A stretch of DNA of 64,000 nucleotides from Antitrichia curtipendula (GCA_951230915.1 OX579635.1:34038001-34102000); one strand, 5' to 3'. Counted from the stretch's first letter, positions 26,083 to 39,359 are shown. Translations and numbers: made by a program. Notes: generated from the letters alone by a model not told the origin.

Positions 26083-26325
26083 ATGACTTGGGGGGCCGAG
26101 CGAGCAAGATCGCAAGGTTTCTTTGTAATAGAGTTAGCCTTACAGACAGACTCATTGGAAATAGGGGTGGTTAGATCGTTATTATGGGGAAAAGTTACGG
26201 GTAAAGAGATCCATGGATTTAATGAAGAATGGGGTCAATTAGGGGTTATGTCTACTGAGGGAGTGCAATTGTGTATCTGGAATAGTACTGGACTTTTCAT
26301 GATGAGAATGCTTGAGGAGGTTTAA
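26083..26325 (+). CDS. Unrecognised 80-aa ORF
   Basis: A forward ORF with no recognisable domain; its composition is less AT-biased than its flanks. It may be an exon or a chance ORF. Confidence 0.15.
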   Translation: MTWGAERARSQGFFVIELALQTDSLEIGVVRSLLWGKVTGKEIHGFNEEWGQLGVMSTEGVQLCIWNSTGLFMMRMLEEV

Positions 26326-26810
26326 TGTGAGTACCATATTTTGTTACTAAGAAATGGAGTCGAGCCTTCGTCTCACATGAAATGCTCATTCGAAATAAGG
26401 GTGCTGACCTCGTTTCAGTGTAGAAGTGAGAGATGAATTTAATGAATAGTGGCATAAATTACGTTAACCCTTTCTGCTGTTCGATCGCAAATCGCGGATC
26501 TTGTATAATGAAGTGAATAGGTTTTCAGTTTCTCTTGGTGTAAGAAAATCTACTGTGTAAAAGTCTATGAGAGACTGTATCTAGATTTCCAATGTAACTA
26601 TGCTGTGGAACAAGATACAGAGTCTCTAATAGTTTCCTTGGCCAGTCGCGCTGCAAAAGGGATATGCAAAAGAATTTATAGGACGACGGTGTGGTAATCA
26701 ACCAATGGTTTAGAAAAATCTATGTACAGTAATTGGCTAGTAGATCGTGCACAGAACTGGAATGATAAATCACAGCCAACCATTTTGCATACAACAGTAT
26801 TGATCATTCC

Positions 26811-27221
26811 TTGAATCTGAAGGAATTTGAAATTAAAATTCATGAGTTCATGAATAATAACATACCATTTCTTAGTAGTAGTGCGCATTCACTCTTCTCC
26901 ACACTAGGTGACCCAAAAACAAATTTAAACTTTTTTAGAGACTCTCGAGAGGATGCATGGGTGCATATGGCTAAAGTGAGTTGCATAGCTTTGGGCGTGC
27001 ACCCTGAACCTGAAATGAGCTCAAGACTATGCGCAAAAAATTCTGCATCCCTCTGTAAGGGTGTAGCTCGTCAAGAATATCATGAAAAAAAGAAGCACAA
27101 TTCTGAGAAAATTGGTTGCTCATTAATACAGTGCGCACCAGGAGTGCTGTGCAACAAAAACTTGACCCTAGCGGTAGATTTTCTACCTGTATCTCATCCT
27201 TTGAAGGTGGGTAATCCGTAG
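26811..27221 (+). CDS. Unrecognised 136-aa ORF
   Basis: A forward frame open for 136 codons in moderate-GC sequence, with no stop-rich background. It reads FEIKIHEFMNNN near the start and IGCSLIQCAPGVLCN near the end, with several cysteines. No family recognised and no start or splice evidence. It could be another gene fragment like those at 7.7-20 kb. Confidence 0.25.
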   Translation: MNLKEFEIKIHEFMNNNIPFLSSSAHSLFSTLGDPKTNLNFFRDSREDAWVHMAKVSCIALGVHPEPEMSSRLCAKNSASLCKGVARQEYHEKKKHNSEKIGCSLIQCAPGVLCNKNLTLAVDFLPVSHPLKVGNP

Positions 27222-27429
27222 ATGCCAGCAGTTGCTTGGCATACCTCATATACAAGCTCCCATAAAAAAGTATTTGAAATCGCAATACCTGACATTCACA
27301 AAACTATACCTTCGGTCACATATAATACGTTTCAGGCTAACAGCCCACAAGTGAAGGCGCCGCGGTCCGTAAGATCTAGAGTCTGCACTGGGCTCGAGCT
27401 CTCAAGTTCCAATATGACCTGTCAATAAT

Positions 27430-28215
27430 ATGTGCAGCGATCAGGAAACAAAGAATTAGACAAAGGTTATATGCAAATAAGATACATAAAAAAAAATATT
27501 CTCGAAATGTGTTAAAAGACGGGGATCGATGAAATTTAATGCTTACCAATCTATTTGTTCCCCGTCGAAGTAGCGGACCGGGAATGATAAACGACCAAGA
27601 GAACACAACCAGAGGAAAAGCCAAGATTCAGCTGAAAAAATAAGATATCTTGTTATTCAAGCAGGCCAGCCCGTCGACTCTTCAAAGAAACATCCTCAAG
27701 CTAAAAAATGTGTTTCTTGCGTAGGAGGGAATACTTGAGTCGAATCTGTACTCCAAGCTATATTACAAAGGCTAATATCAAGCATCTTCGCGGGCCGATT
27801 TAATTCTAGATTTCCAAACAGGAGTGCATAAGACACAGAACATGAAAAATGGAAAATCGACATGAGTGCAGAGGAGAACATGCGCTACTGCTGCTTTTGG
27901 GGGGCCTGTCCGGACATTTCTTTGGACCGTCCCATGAGGTGAGCAAGGTTGGTGAGAAGGAGGAGTCGGACTCAGGTAATTGTTTTTATCTTGGCACAAA
28001 AGAGATATGTTCAGAGATTCTGGATGCTCAACAATTGCGAGAGGAGGGTCGGAATTAATTCATGCGATCGTAAGTCTCTGCAGCCGTCCGGCCGCTTTAC
28101 GTCTGATCAAGGGCGATGGACAAGTCAGCTGTCCCGATCATGCATGAACACAAGCCTCTGCATGTGCTTGACGTGAGGAATGTTGTTTTCGAACGGTGCC
28201 AGAGTGAGCTGTTAG
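27430..28215. other. Non-genic stretch
   Basis: Mixed composition with GC-richer patches; I could not assign a gene on either strand. Confidence 0.35.
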
Positions 28216-28705
28216 TTGTTATGAAAGATGTGATTGAAATCGAAATTACAAAAAAACGGGGAGGGCATTGATCCCCCTCCCCCGTATCCTGAGATCAAAT
28301 GCACATGGCCTGCCCTCCTAGGGTACCCCTCTCGGCACCGAGAGGCACCCCAGAGCAGCCACCGTCTTGGCACCGCGAATGAAGAGATGACAAACTGAAA
28401 TCGAAATTGAAAAAAATGGGGAGGTATTTGATCCCCCTCCCCCGAGATCATAGAACGGATGCACAAGCTCTCCTGCCCAAGCATAACCCTCACGGCACCG
28501 AGAGGCACCCCTGCTTGGCCACCCTCTGGGTACCGCGAGACAAAAGTGTCACAACCGAAATGGAGAATCGAGAATAATCGGTTGGGATTTAAACCCCCTC
28601 CCCCGAGATCATTGCACAAATGTACATGCTGCGAACAACAGAAATCGAAAATGAAGAAAATGGGGAGGGATTTGAACCCCCTCTTCCCGTGATCATTGCG
28701 TGAGT
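28216..28705 (-). repeat. Four tandem box-B-like (tRNA T-arm-like) units
   Basis: Four diverged units each hold, on the minus strand, a G-rich stretch, a GGTTCAAATCC-like motif and a C-rich complement (plus-strand positions about 28257, 28417, 28578 and 28660). GGTTCAAATCC matches the RNA polymerase III box B / tRNA T-loop consensus. Spacings are about 160, 160 and 83 bp. The first two units also share a GGCACCGAGAGGCACCCC palindromic patch. No complete cloverleaf is evident, so these look like SINE- or tRNA-derived remnants. Confidence 0.5.
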
Positions 28706-30814
28706 AAAGAATTGCCGCAAGGATGCTTCTGACTTTTCAAGACACCTTACTTTGCAAAATATTGAGATTTTCAAACAAGCAAGTGCCTAAAGAAATCATC
28801 TTGCGCAAAGACAAATTACTAGAAAATTCTCGAGGAAACTAAAGAAAATCCTTGTGACTACATTTATGCAATATATAAAGGATTGATGACTTTGGATCTA
28901 CCGAGATTTTCAAACAAGCACAAGGCTCTCTGCCCGTTGTGCATTAGGTTGCACCTTTTGTACACAATGGAATAAGACCTTACATTCCAAGATCATGTGT
29001 TGTCATTCCTAATCCTATAAGATAATTATACCTAATTTCAACTGCTTTCTAAAACCAACTCTACAAATTCTTGCCTACTATGTACTCCCATTGTTCATGA
29101 GAGTCAATTTTTGATTTTTTGAAATCCTATTTTTAATACTTCAAAAATTTATAGTTTATTCATGTAGTATCCAAAAAATGCATTTGAAGAGAATCTAAAA
29201 TCTCCTTTTGACCACTCCTTCCATAAGGTTGGAGCTGGGCTTGAGCCATGACACATATTACCCCCTTAAGGACTGAGTTGTTTTATAAAGAGACTGTCAA
29301 ACACTGCGTTTCTTTGGTACATTAATAAAAAATGAAGATGAGAATTTTTTTTCGAACTTCAACCATACAAAAATGTAATAAAGTATTTCAATAATGTGTA
29401 AGAAAATTTCCAGCCCATTTGATTGCATGGATTGAAAACTTATAACATTCAAATGATGAAAAAAAGTTTTTTTCATCATTGCCCAACAGGGACAATTGAC
29501 TTTGGACCCTCTTGGAGAATTTTTTTCTTCAATACAAGATTGAGTCTCTTCACCATTCAATTGTATGTCCTCTTAGATACATCCATGCAAAATTTTGGGG
29601 GCAAATTCAAATTCTAACTCTCTCCAAATCACTACAAAACAAAGACGCATAAAAAATTGGCAATACACTAGCCAATTTTTGAAGTTTTTTTTGTGCATGA
29701 AAGAATTTTTGGGGGAAAATTTGAATAGTGAAAACATACACAATACAACCTTCTACAAGCACAAATTTTTTCATGCAAAAAAAAATTATAGTCAATAGTT
29801 ATGCTAATTTCCCCTAGTTTCCCCTCTCCTTTTGTCTATAGTCCTTGAGACTTCTAGGAAAGCCAATGCATACTAACAAGCAAGAATGGATCCCCTTCTC
29901 CTCCATCCACATCTAGTGAAAAACACCACCCTCTATTATTAGTGCCACCATGAGCACTTGAGGGAAACACATGTATTTCCATATAAATGTATAAATAAAA
30001 GTATGCACCATTTTTGTTGAATGAAAATGTGATGTTCAAAAATAAATTTCCTATTGTATGCTTAGAAATCACATATTTTCCTAAGTCTTTATAAGTTATT
30101 CCCCTCTACAGGCTAGAGAATTGTGGTAATTTTTTAAATACTTCCTACAAGCACACATGTACTTGCCATTGCAATGTAGGCAATTATACATGCGTGGCCG
30201 CTCTCTACAATCTTTGCAAACTACACAAATTCATGAGGACTTTGAAGTTGAAGGGAAGCAAAATACTTTTGCTTGCACTCCAACATTTTGTCCTCTCTAT
30301 TCACATTGAAGGTACTTACACAATTCCGTATAGAACTAAAAATGGGTCATGGGCCTCTTAGTCTCCTCTCCCTAGAGGCATTCGTCAATATACATGACAT
30401 ATATGTTAACAATAGACATGTCAAATAGAAAAAGAAATACACAATGCCGCCATTTATGTGAACAATTTTGAGAGCAATATAAAGTGCACAATTGGTTTGC
30501 AACGTCAACTCTATGCACATACGTGGTACACTCATGATGAATAGGAAAAGTCTCAATATTTTTCCTTGTTGTTCTATTCCTTCATAGCATAGTCAACATT
30601 GGAATTTCTCAAAGAAGTTGAATTGGTCAAGTATGTGGAAAGTAGAAATACGAGTGGTCGCTTATCCTTCCCAATAACATAATTCGTCAAAATAAGCCAT
30701 CATCGCAAGCCACTAATGAATGAGCCTTCCCTAAAGAAAAAAAACATAATAAGATAGAAACAACCAAAAGTTTATGTGTTTCCATTCTTGTATCCTAAAC
30801 TACTGCAAAATGCG
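28706..30814. other. Non-genic AT-rich stretch
   Basis: No supported gene or RNA; several small ORFs have AT-driven composition only. Confidence 0.5.
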
Positions 30815-31010
30815 TCCCTAGATTTCCATTAATGTGTCCTTTAAATGCTTAACTCTGATTTGCTGATGCATTTGAAGGACACCTATTTAACTCTGATTTG
30901 CTGACTACTGATTTTTGCAGATTTTGGTTTAAGGTCCACCTACATGATAGTTTTAGTGGTCTAGGGAGTCGACGCTTTGAAAAACCATAGAAATTATATA
31001 CCTCATCCAA
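30815..31010 (+). repeat. Dispersed repeat family 2, copy 2
   Basis: Inverted partner of 24580-24775. The segment AACTCTGATTTGCTGA is repeated twice 39 bp apart inside it. Confidence 0.7.
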
Positions 31011-31060
31011 AAAAATATTCTTGATTTTTCAATTGCTAATACTACAAAAATACTTTTTTT

Positions 31061-31375
31061 AGGAAAAGGTACCTCAACTATGATGAATTGTTTATATTGA
31101 CGGTTTTGGGTGTTTCCACCATATGAATCTCAATCTTTAATTTTAGCCATATGAATCTCAATTATTTTTAAGAAAAGGTGCCTCCAACTATGTTGAGTTG
31201 CTTATATTGATGGTTTTGGGTGTTTCCACTGTACAAATCTCAATCCTTGATTTTAGCCGTATAAATCTCAATTATTTTAAAGAAAAGGTGCCTCTAATTA
31301 TGTTGAATTGCTTATATTGATTGTTTTGCCGGTGTTTCCACCATATGAATCTCAATCCTTGATTTTAGCCTCCTC
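31061..31375 (+). repeat. Three 110-bp tandem repeats
   Basis: Units start at 31061, 31171 and 31281, each with AAAAGGTGCCTC, TTGCTTATATTGATGGTTTT and ATGAATCTCAATCCTTGATT. Followed by T-rich low-complexity sequence (31420-31480). Confidence 0.85.
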
Positions 31376-32154
31376 AATTTTTTTACACAAATTTTTGACA
31401 ACTTTTTCTATTTTCTATTTTCTCCTCCTTTTTTTTTTCTCTCTTTTTTTCCTCTCTTTTTTTTTTTTCTTTTTTCTTTTCAACAAATGAAACTGAATTT
31501 CATTGCAAGAAATTTTTAGCAACTTTTTAGTCCTCCTACAGGAACGGCCTGAGCAAGTCGGTCAGAACTCCGTCTAGTTTGCCACCTTTGACTTGCAAAG
31601 GAGGGCATTATTTATAAGTTAAGAATATTGGCTCAGCTGCGCCAGAAGCACGAGTTGGCAGGATGCTGCTTGTCTTTGCGTTGTCATAATCCTCTCTCTC
31701 TCTCTCTCTCTCTTCTCTTCCTTTTCCTTTTTTTTTTGTCTAATGCTTTGTCTGCAGCTGTCAGTTGGGCGTCTGTCTACTTTTGTAGAACTTCGCTGCA
31801 GATTGCGGCCATGATGTCTCCTCACCGGCCTTGAGCAGCGGAACAGTGCAACGGCTTTGGACACTTGCTGGGCTTCATTGTCACCGACTTGATGATCAAC
31901 TGACGATAAATCTTCCATTCAAAGCGGGACCAGACGGGTGGGGGAATTTATTGTACCCTGGGATTTTTTATTTGCCACACAGGATAAAATTTGCAATGTT
32001 TTATTTTTGTTTCTTATTTTTTATTTTTTTGGTGCAAGTGTGTTGAACAACACCGACACTCCAAGGGGTTTCCGTTATGTAGAGAGGCTGATTTTACGCT
32101 AAGGGAGCCAATCCATTGTCGACCATTTAAGCAATTACGCATATTTGCAGAGTG
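31376..32154. other. Low-complexity and non-genic sequence
   Basis: Poly-pyrimidine 31420-31480 followed by CAACAAATGAAACTGAATTTCATTGC, which resembles the 3' end plus A-rich tail of another minus-strand LINE. A (TC)n microsatellite lies at about 31692-31715. No gene. Confidence 0.4.
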
Positions 32155-33052
32155 GGGTTCTTTTTTTTTCTTTTTTTGAACAAATGGGAGACCCACTGCA
32201 TTAAAAAGAAACCAGAGAACAACAACCAAGCCAAAACAACTAGACAAAAGAATCGAACAAGAACAGCCCGAAAAAAGAACCAAAAGACCACTAGAAAAAA
32301 GAGCACTCAAAGAAGGCTCACCCTGTTCCAAAACACTTCTTTCTCATCCCTCCTATAAGTCAGGATGGGGGATTGGAGCCAAACAAGCTCAAACCTTCTG
32401 TGAAATTCATTAGAAAGCTGGGAATGATGGCGAGCACTACATATAGCCTCCATTTGCACCGCCCGGCCTACTTCTAAGAGTGCTTCCCATAATGCTTGTT
32501 GACAGTTACTTTTGGGCCAAGAAGCATTAGCAAACACCTTACTGTTACGAGAAATCCATATAATCCATAATGCTTGACCTCCAAGTAGAATCCATATAGC
32601 CGAGGTTAATAAGTCTACGTGGAAGCTTGGTACCAAAGATACATTGGATAGAATCAAACCGGCTGTGAGGTCCCATAACCAGTTGAACTCCTTATATATG
32701 GTAGAGAATCGATTGAACGTACTCCCATATCTCTTGAGCACGTGGACAGTGGTAGAACCTATGTATCAGCGTTTCTTCTACATTGTCCATACAACAACAG
32801 GGTTCTTCAAGGGAGGAATTTTCTTGTGTGTAGAAATTGAGTTAACTAAGAAATTTGACGTGATTTTCCAGATTTTTATTTCTCAAAATATAATTACTAT
32901 GAATTTTTTCGCTGAAGTTTCTACTCAACCTATACTCGTTATATAGACCTTCCTACATCCGACCAAGGACTTGTTGCCAATCCACCAAGGGTTCATTGCA
33001 ATATTGAGAGTCTTGTAGCCAAGCACTACAATTGCGTTGGAAACCGTGCCGT
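32155..33052 (-). mobile_element. 5'-truncated LINE (non-LTR retrotransposon) 3' end
   Basis: Read on the minus strand, the segment has WWIGNK-like and EETLIHRFYHCPRAQEIWEYV coding (a zf-RVT-like C-terminal cysteine/histidine motif). After a frameshift comes ALWIIWISRNSKVFANASWP, the typical C-terminal end of plant L1-type ORF2. It ends at 32155-32180 in an A-rich tail (seen as T runs on the plus strand). The reverse-transcriptase core is missing, so the copy is 5'-truncated. Its 5' edge abuts the broken piggyBac ORF at about 33055. Confidence 0.65.
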
Positions 33053-33054
33053 AA

Positions 33055-34775
33055 TTAATGACCATTTGTCGGTTTCCTAGACAGATATTGTCTGATAGGA
33101 CAATATTTGCCTTTATAAGGGATCATGCTTTCATCGATCGTCACCTCTGCATTCAAATTCCAATTGCTTTTAAACCTTCGCTGTAGCTTAGTCACCAACC
33201 ACCACATCTTCCTCAGTTTATCAAATTCGTCAGCCTCTCCAGGAGTAATGGCTGGTATGTCGTCAGCAATGTGTAAGCATCTAGTAATGTCCTCATATCT
33301 TTGGCAGGTCATTATGCTTGAGATACTCGGACAATAAAGGAACTCATTTGCCCGGTTCCAATAGCTCCTATGATTCGGGAGGTGTTTTATTCCCATGAGC
33401 AAGTTCACTCCCATGAAGGCCTTCAACTCTACCTTGTCCAGTTGCCACCAATGAGAGCCACCTAAAGGCATCCGTGTTCGAGGATGGAGTTTGCTGGCGT
33501 AACGATTAGTATCTGCGCATATGCGTTCCAGAGTGCGGTCACTCCAAAAACGTGTAAAGAGAGCAATCTTGGTTGGCAATCTCAAAATCGGAAAGCGAGG
33601 ACCTGGACAGGGACCCATAAAGGCAGGATGGGGATCCGCAAAGGTCACGGTCTGAGTAGTCCACATCGCCTCTGCAAACGCAGCAAGGAAAGCGAGCCGC
33701 GCAGCTGCCCCTAAAGGCCTCCCTGATCGGCTCCATCCTCTGGCAGGCCTGCGTGGATCTGGTGCGGCAGGTTCTGCGCGCCGCCCTTCATTAGCGGCAA
33801 CGGAAATGTCAGCAGCCTTCATCTTTCTACGTACCTCCAATTGATGCCTCTGGCGTGCAGCTTCTGTACATGCTGGTAATGTAGACTCCGGTGGATAGAG
33901 TTTAGGTGTCGAGCGCTCTGTCACTGCACCATTGGATTGAACAGCTGTAGCACCAACGGCGCTTTGAATGGGGAGCAGGCACAAGTTGCCCTCTAGTAAT
34001 GCAGGCATGTGTACACTTTTCTGTTTCCTATCCCCTCTCCCTGTTAAGAGTGATGGAGCAGGGGAAGAGCGCACCAATGTTGTCTGGAAAACAGGGGTGT
34101 CAACCATGACATGATGCGCTTGTCGATCTTCACATGTTCGACTTTGGCCAACGAGTGTGTAGCGGTTGTCACTGCTCCAGTGGGTGCTACCTTAGGCGGT
34201 GAGGAGTCTAACATTACGGCATGGAAGAGCTCAGGAAACGACCGCTTCTCTGGAACTCTGGCAAGCGTCAATGGTGATGACTAGAGTGGTGGTGGAACGA
34301 CAATGTTGTCATTGTTCATTTCAATCGGAAGGCGACGGCTACACTGGGGCCATTCTAGCGTCTTAGATGTTGTTGCATCCGTTCGTCCCACGTACTTCAA
34401 GCCCGTCTCCGGGCTGAATCCCTCTGATGCTACAGGGACAACGGTCCACCGTGATCTGTGCCACGTCATCACACAACTGCCATCAAAGGCAATAGCAGGA
34501 GTCTTGCATTCAAGAGCTTCCTTTTGAAGGCTTGTTGGAGACCATGTGTCGCAGGCCGCTGGATCAGAGAAGGACTACCCAGCTGTCATGACCTTTTTGC
34601 CTCGCCTCAATGGGTCCACCACATCTAGTGGATCCGAGTGCTTTCGTTTTACCCGCACATCTGTCGTTTCCGCTGACGTGGCCGCAGTGTTCTTTGCAAA
34701 TGTCGATCGACAGTACTGACGCATTCGATACGGAGATTGCGGACGTGCCGCCGAGTTGCTGGAGTTCCGAGTCAT
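33055..34775 (-). pseudogene. piggyBac-type transposase, truncated and frameshifted
   Basis: The minus-strand ORF from ATG 34107 has the DDE_Tnp_1_7 signature: FTRFWSDRTLERICADTNRYA, then VELKAFMGVNLLMGIKHLP, SYWNRANEFLYCPSIS, RYEDITRCLHIADD and, near the end, VTIDESMIPYKGKY with the first catalytic D. It stops at 33055 just after that motif, where LINE sequence begins, so the second and third catalytic acidic residues and the cysteine-rich C-terminus are gone. Upstream pieces in another frame (34271-34044, 34472-34281, 34775-34575) look like the N-terminal region broken by frameshifts or introns. Nonfunctional. Confidence 0.75.
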
Positions 34776-35620
34776 GACTCTGATATGGCTGTACTCTCGA
34801 AGGTGAAAAACTTAATCAGCAGATGCAGCTGCTCTCTACGTGGATGAAACGGAGACGCAGTGACGGCAAGCGCACAGTGGTGGTGGCACGTCAGGCCACA
34901 GAAGAACGCGTAGTACGTGGTTTACGTCGTTGCTGAAACCCTACGGATGCCCTTCAGGTACCCTTTCTCTCCAACCAATAATGCGTGCACAATGGTGTCT
35001 AAAAAGGTATCATAAACCTCGGGGCATATCTCGTCTCTTCACTCCTTTCTTCACAGCACAACGTAGTAGCTTCCACCTATCAAGAAGACCAAGAATTTGT
35101 CGCGACTGGGATTGGGTAGCTCCTCTGGAGGACATCCACTGCTGAACAGTTTGTCGAATGAAAGGTAGCTGCAACTGGTTATGCTCAAAAGAAGATAGCG
35201 AGACGTCCATGACAGTAAGCACTCATTTTCTCGTGCTACAAGAACCTGTGACATGGAAACAAGTATGTGAGCGACTTGGAGGAATGAGAAGTTATAACTG
35301 CAAATGTCATAGAAATGTTGACTATGGCAATCAGTCATTAGTGCTTTTTGTATGCCAACTGATAATTTAGTGCAAGCAAAATTGCAATTCCAAGACTTGA
35401 AGGCATGGAGGACAATACGAGAAGTAGATCACATACTCACGGAAAGTTGTTTTTGTTGTGTAGTTTTGATGAAACAGAACACGGAACTTGTATATAGAGT
35501 TGAGGACGGAAGGTACCAGAAGAGTGCAACGGTAATGTCAGCGACAGCACTATGAAATTAAGAAACAAATGGAATTGGCCAAAATGACCACTCTCCCAAC
35601 TTCAAAAACTAAGGTAAATT
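34776..35620. other. Mixed stretch with one possible minus-strand exon
   Basis: Apart from a minus-strand frame at 35222-35010 reading FIRQTVQQWMSSRGATQ and QILGLLDRWKLLRCAVKKG, which looks coding but matches no family I know, no feature is supported. It may belong to the piggyBac element or to another gene fragment. Confidence 0.3.
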
Positions 35621-35823
35621 CACTACAAGAGAAAGGGGTGTTTTAAGTAGTGTCCTAGACATCACGTCTTTTAAGTAACGTCTTTTAAGTAAGGTTTTAA
35701 GTAAAATTTTACTAAAAAGACTGTCTTTTTAGTAAAATTTTATTTAAAACCTTACTTAAAAGACGTTACTTAAAAGACATGATGTCTAGGACACTACTTA
35801 AAACACCCCATTCTCTTGTAGTG
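35621..35823. mobile_element. 203-bp CACTA-type MITE
   Basis: It starts CACTACAAGAGAA and ends with the complementary TTCTCTTGTAGTG. It is nearly a perfect palindrome throughout and is flanked by a 3-bp direct repeat ATT (35618-35620 and 35824-35826). The CACTA termini and 3-bp target duplication fit the CACTA (En/Spm) superfamily. No coding capacity. Confidence 0.93.
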
Positions 35824-35826
35824 ATT

Positions 35827-38800
35827 GTGTGAACTGTTGGCACTATGCAATTGCTATCGATGTCTGTGAGAAGATGGTGGACATTTGTCATAGTTGGAAG
35901 TTTTTATGGTCAATGAAAGAGTGCTCTGCAAGGATAACTACGTGAAGGTCATGATTTTGTGGCATGGCCATCCAACTGTTTGTAAGATTAGCAGATTTTT
36001 ATGCAGGCAGATTGATGACCAAGTAACATTGTATTCAATGCAAATTTTTGTTTGTTTCCTAGTGACGATTAGAAGAGGCATTACTTTACGACAGATCCTA
36101 AGGGGGGAAATCCATCATTCAATGTGTAGTGCAGCATGAAAAACTTATCTTGTGGGGTCCTCCGTTCTATAGAGGTGGGCGTTTATGACTGAATAGGTAG
36201 CTTCCATTGCCTTCTACGTACATAGGTCTATGAAAATCGTTAAAAATGTTGTGCTTGCATTCAAGCTGCAGCCACTTAGACTTGCAAAACTTCTACAAAT
36301 GAACGTTGGATTACAAAGAAGTGATATATGTGAGGGACGTGCAGTCTATAGAAGTAGGTGAACCTCGAAGGAGGGACCAAATGACTTTGATATTGTGGAA
36401 CCAAAGATTCCAAATCCCTTTTACATTTTCAAATTGAAAAAAGTTGATTTTTGGAGCTTGTATATTCTTTTATTTATTGAGCTCTTGAATTTTACTTTTA
36501 TGAATTTGTTTAAAACTTTTACATTTTGTTTGCTTTGATATTTTAAAAAAAAAATCTTAATTCTATTACTAATAGTGTTATTGAGTTTTATAGAATCCAA
36601 TAATAACCAACATATATCTAGGTCATTTTGGATTTAAAATATCACTTAATTTACTATTTGTTTTCAAGGTAGTCAATTCTTTATCAAATGGAATTAATTC
36701 ACTGTTCTTGTAGTTAACTAAAGTGTAACTTAACTAGTCTGCAAAATTGTTTTCTTAGAGATAGTTAATTCTTAGTAATTTACCTATCTCAATTTCATTT
36801 TGGTTAATTAGCTTTACTTGTCGTTCATCCTTATACTAATTTGGATTGCAAGATGGTGATTTCTTATGTATAACAGGCGCATGTAAGTACACTTCATTTA
36901 ATTCATCCCTAAAGATTTCTATATCCCCCAAAGAAGGATGCACCATGGTCAAAATCCGGGTCAATTTGATTGCAAATATAGAAATATCCATTTTTGTTTT
37001 TTGATTTAACCTATAAAATGAAAGCTTAACAAGTTTTATTTTTTTACTTTTATTTTTATTTTAAAACAAAATATTCATTGATTATTCATTAATTATTCAT
37101 TGGAAAAATTGCATCAGGATCCAAATGACACAATATTTTAGTATTTTCTGTTTGTATCTTCTTTAAAATGATCTTTTAATATATGTTATCAAACATTGTT
37201 TTTTCATTCTACCCTTCATTTAAGGTATAATACTAGATTATTCAAATATATATTATTATTGATATAAACTTATTTATATATAAGCATCCTTTCATGTATG
37301 AAAAATATCAAAATTTTGAAAATTACTTGCTAAATTTAGCTTGATAGTGAATATATAATTTGAAGGTCATCACCAAGGATGAAAGCAAATTAATTATTTA
37401 CAAATTTTACACACTATTCTTCATAGTTGCTTGTACGTACTGAAGAAATTTCAAATTAATTGACTTGCTTTTGTTATATTTACCAATTTATTTACCATCT
37501 ATAGTTGGAGCGCTTAGAGATGAAGAAGGTGAACCATTTGTCTCATTGTACCATAGTCCCTTATCAAATTCAGCAATATTCATCAAGTAATTAATAATAT
37601 TCTAAATTTTTGACTTCAACAATTAAAAAACATTTATTGAATATTACATCTTACACCATAGTAAAATTTTGCCACATTTGGCAACTGTACAATTTTCCCA
37701 AGAAATGTTGTAAGAAATGATTATTCACTGCCTCTACTCCTTGTTGCAAGAAATGATTATTTTGTTCCACTCCTTCCAGTACTGGGAGGTTGAGCTATAA
37801 CTTAAATGAGAATGATAGTTTATTGCTTCAACTAGGAGCAATGAACGGGGAGTGCCGGCAGTTAGTTACGAGCTAGCTGAATTTTTTTGAGAATTTCCGA
37901 ATGAAATAGAAATGTTTAGGATGAGGTTCCAAATGAAAAAAAAAAGATTTTTGGAAATGGACCGGATAGGAAAATTTAGTCTCGGCATTTTGGCCGTCCG
38001 CCTTTGGAGTATGTAGAAAAATTACCCATTCAAAATCCTTTTTTACGGCAAGCAACCGACCAAGCACATACTTTCCAGGAATTTTTTATTACTATGTGCA
38101 TAGTATTCTTCTATACCAAATTACCAATTACCCTTCATTTACTTGCTTTCAGATTTTTGTTTACCTGCTTAGTATACAACGCATTGATCAGATGGATCAG
38201 AAACAAAGATGCTTTTCATTGGTGGATTCAGCCTGGAAGAACCTCTATCTGATTGGTCTGCTCACTTTCCGCATTAACTGTCAAAACGACTTCTACTTTC
38301 AACAGTATTGCAAGCAATAATAAACAGTTCAATTTGATCCATTTATTTCAGAAAATGTTTTGAAAAACACACTATTTGTAACGTCAGACTGGCTATTCTT
38401 AACTTAATTTCTTAGCAATTGAAGACCTACATGCTACAATATTGAACGCAACAAATTTGACTTGGTGTTAATTCTTCAATTCTTCATCAATTCTTTTGAT
38501 CCTCTTTTCACATGTCAAATCTAAAAAGTTGGTCACCAAAAAAATACAAGGTGACATGCCTAACATGCATGCCTAAAATATGCCTAACATGCATGACTCC
38601 AATCAATTTACGAATTCTCAAAATCTACTCCTACAATTTTTTTAAATGAATATCTAATGTGATTTTTTCTCCAAGATTTAGTGTATTTGAGGCTTATTTC
38701 CAAAAGCACTCTACACTACAGAAAGTCAAGATTGCAATAGACACCCTTACACAAAATCTTGAATAGAAAAATCATCATCAATCATTTTCAAGATCAAGAT

Positions 38801-39359
38801 TTTTGGTTAAAACTAGACTTCAAAAATATTTTTTCAAAAATATTTTTTCAAAAATATAAACTACTACAAATAGCAACTTAGGTAGATTTTATTTAACTTC
38901 AAAGTATTGTCAACACCAGAATTTGGTGCCTCGGGCATTTAGAGATTAATGGAGTCACTCGTTTGAGCCTTCGGGGCACTTGAGAATGATGGTAGTCATG
39001 GTATTGAGATTTCTTGATTTGCAATACTAAACATACTAACCAACCTCCAAAAAATGCTTGGACCCTCTTTTGTATCCTTGTATTTTTTTGAAGGCTACAT
39101 CTTTGACCTTAAGATGGTAGGGACTTGGCCAAGTTCAATTCTTGCCAAGGATACTTGAAAGCAACAAACAAGAGTGAAAAAAAACCCCACAATAACACAA
39201 AGCCGACCCCATTTTCTACATTTAGGAAAATCGAATGGAGTGTTTAATTTTTTTCTTTGAAAATTTCACAAAACATGTGCCCGAGGAGTAGCTTTAAGGT
39301 CCAACAATTTTCATAACATTTGACTACACGGCTAAAAAGTTATTGCGTGATATGTGGTT
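35827..39359. other. Non-genic AT-rich stretch
   Basis: No supported gene; very AT-rich between 36,430 and 37,700. Confidence 0.5.
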
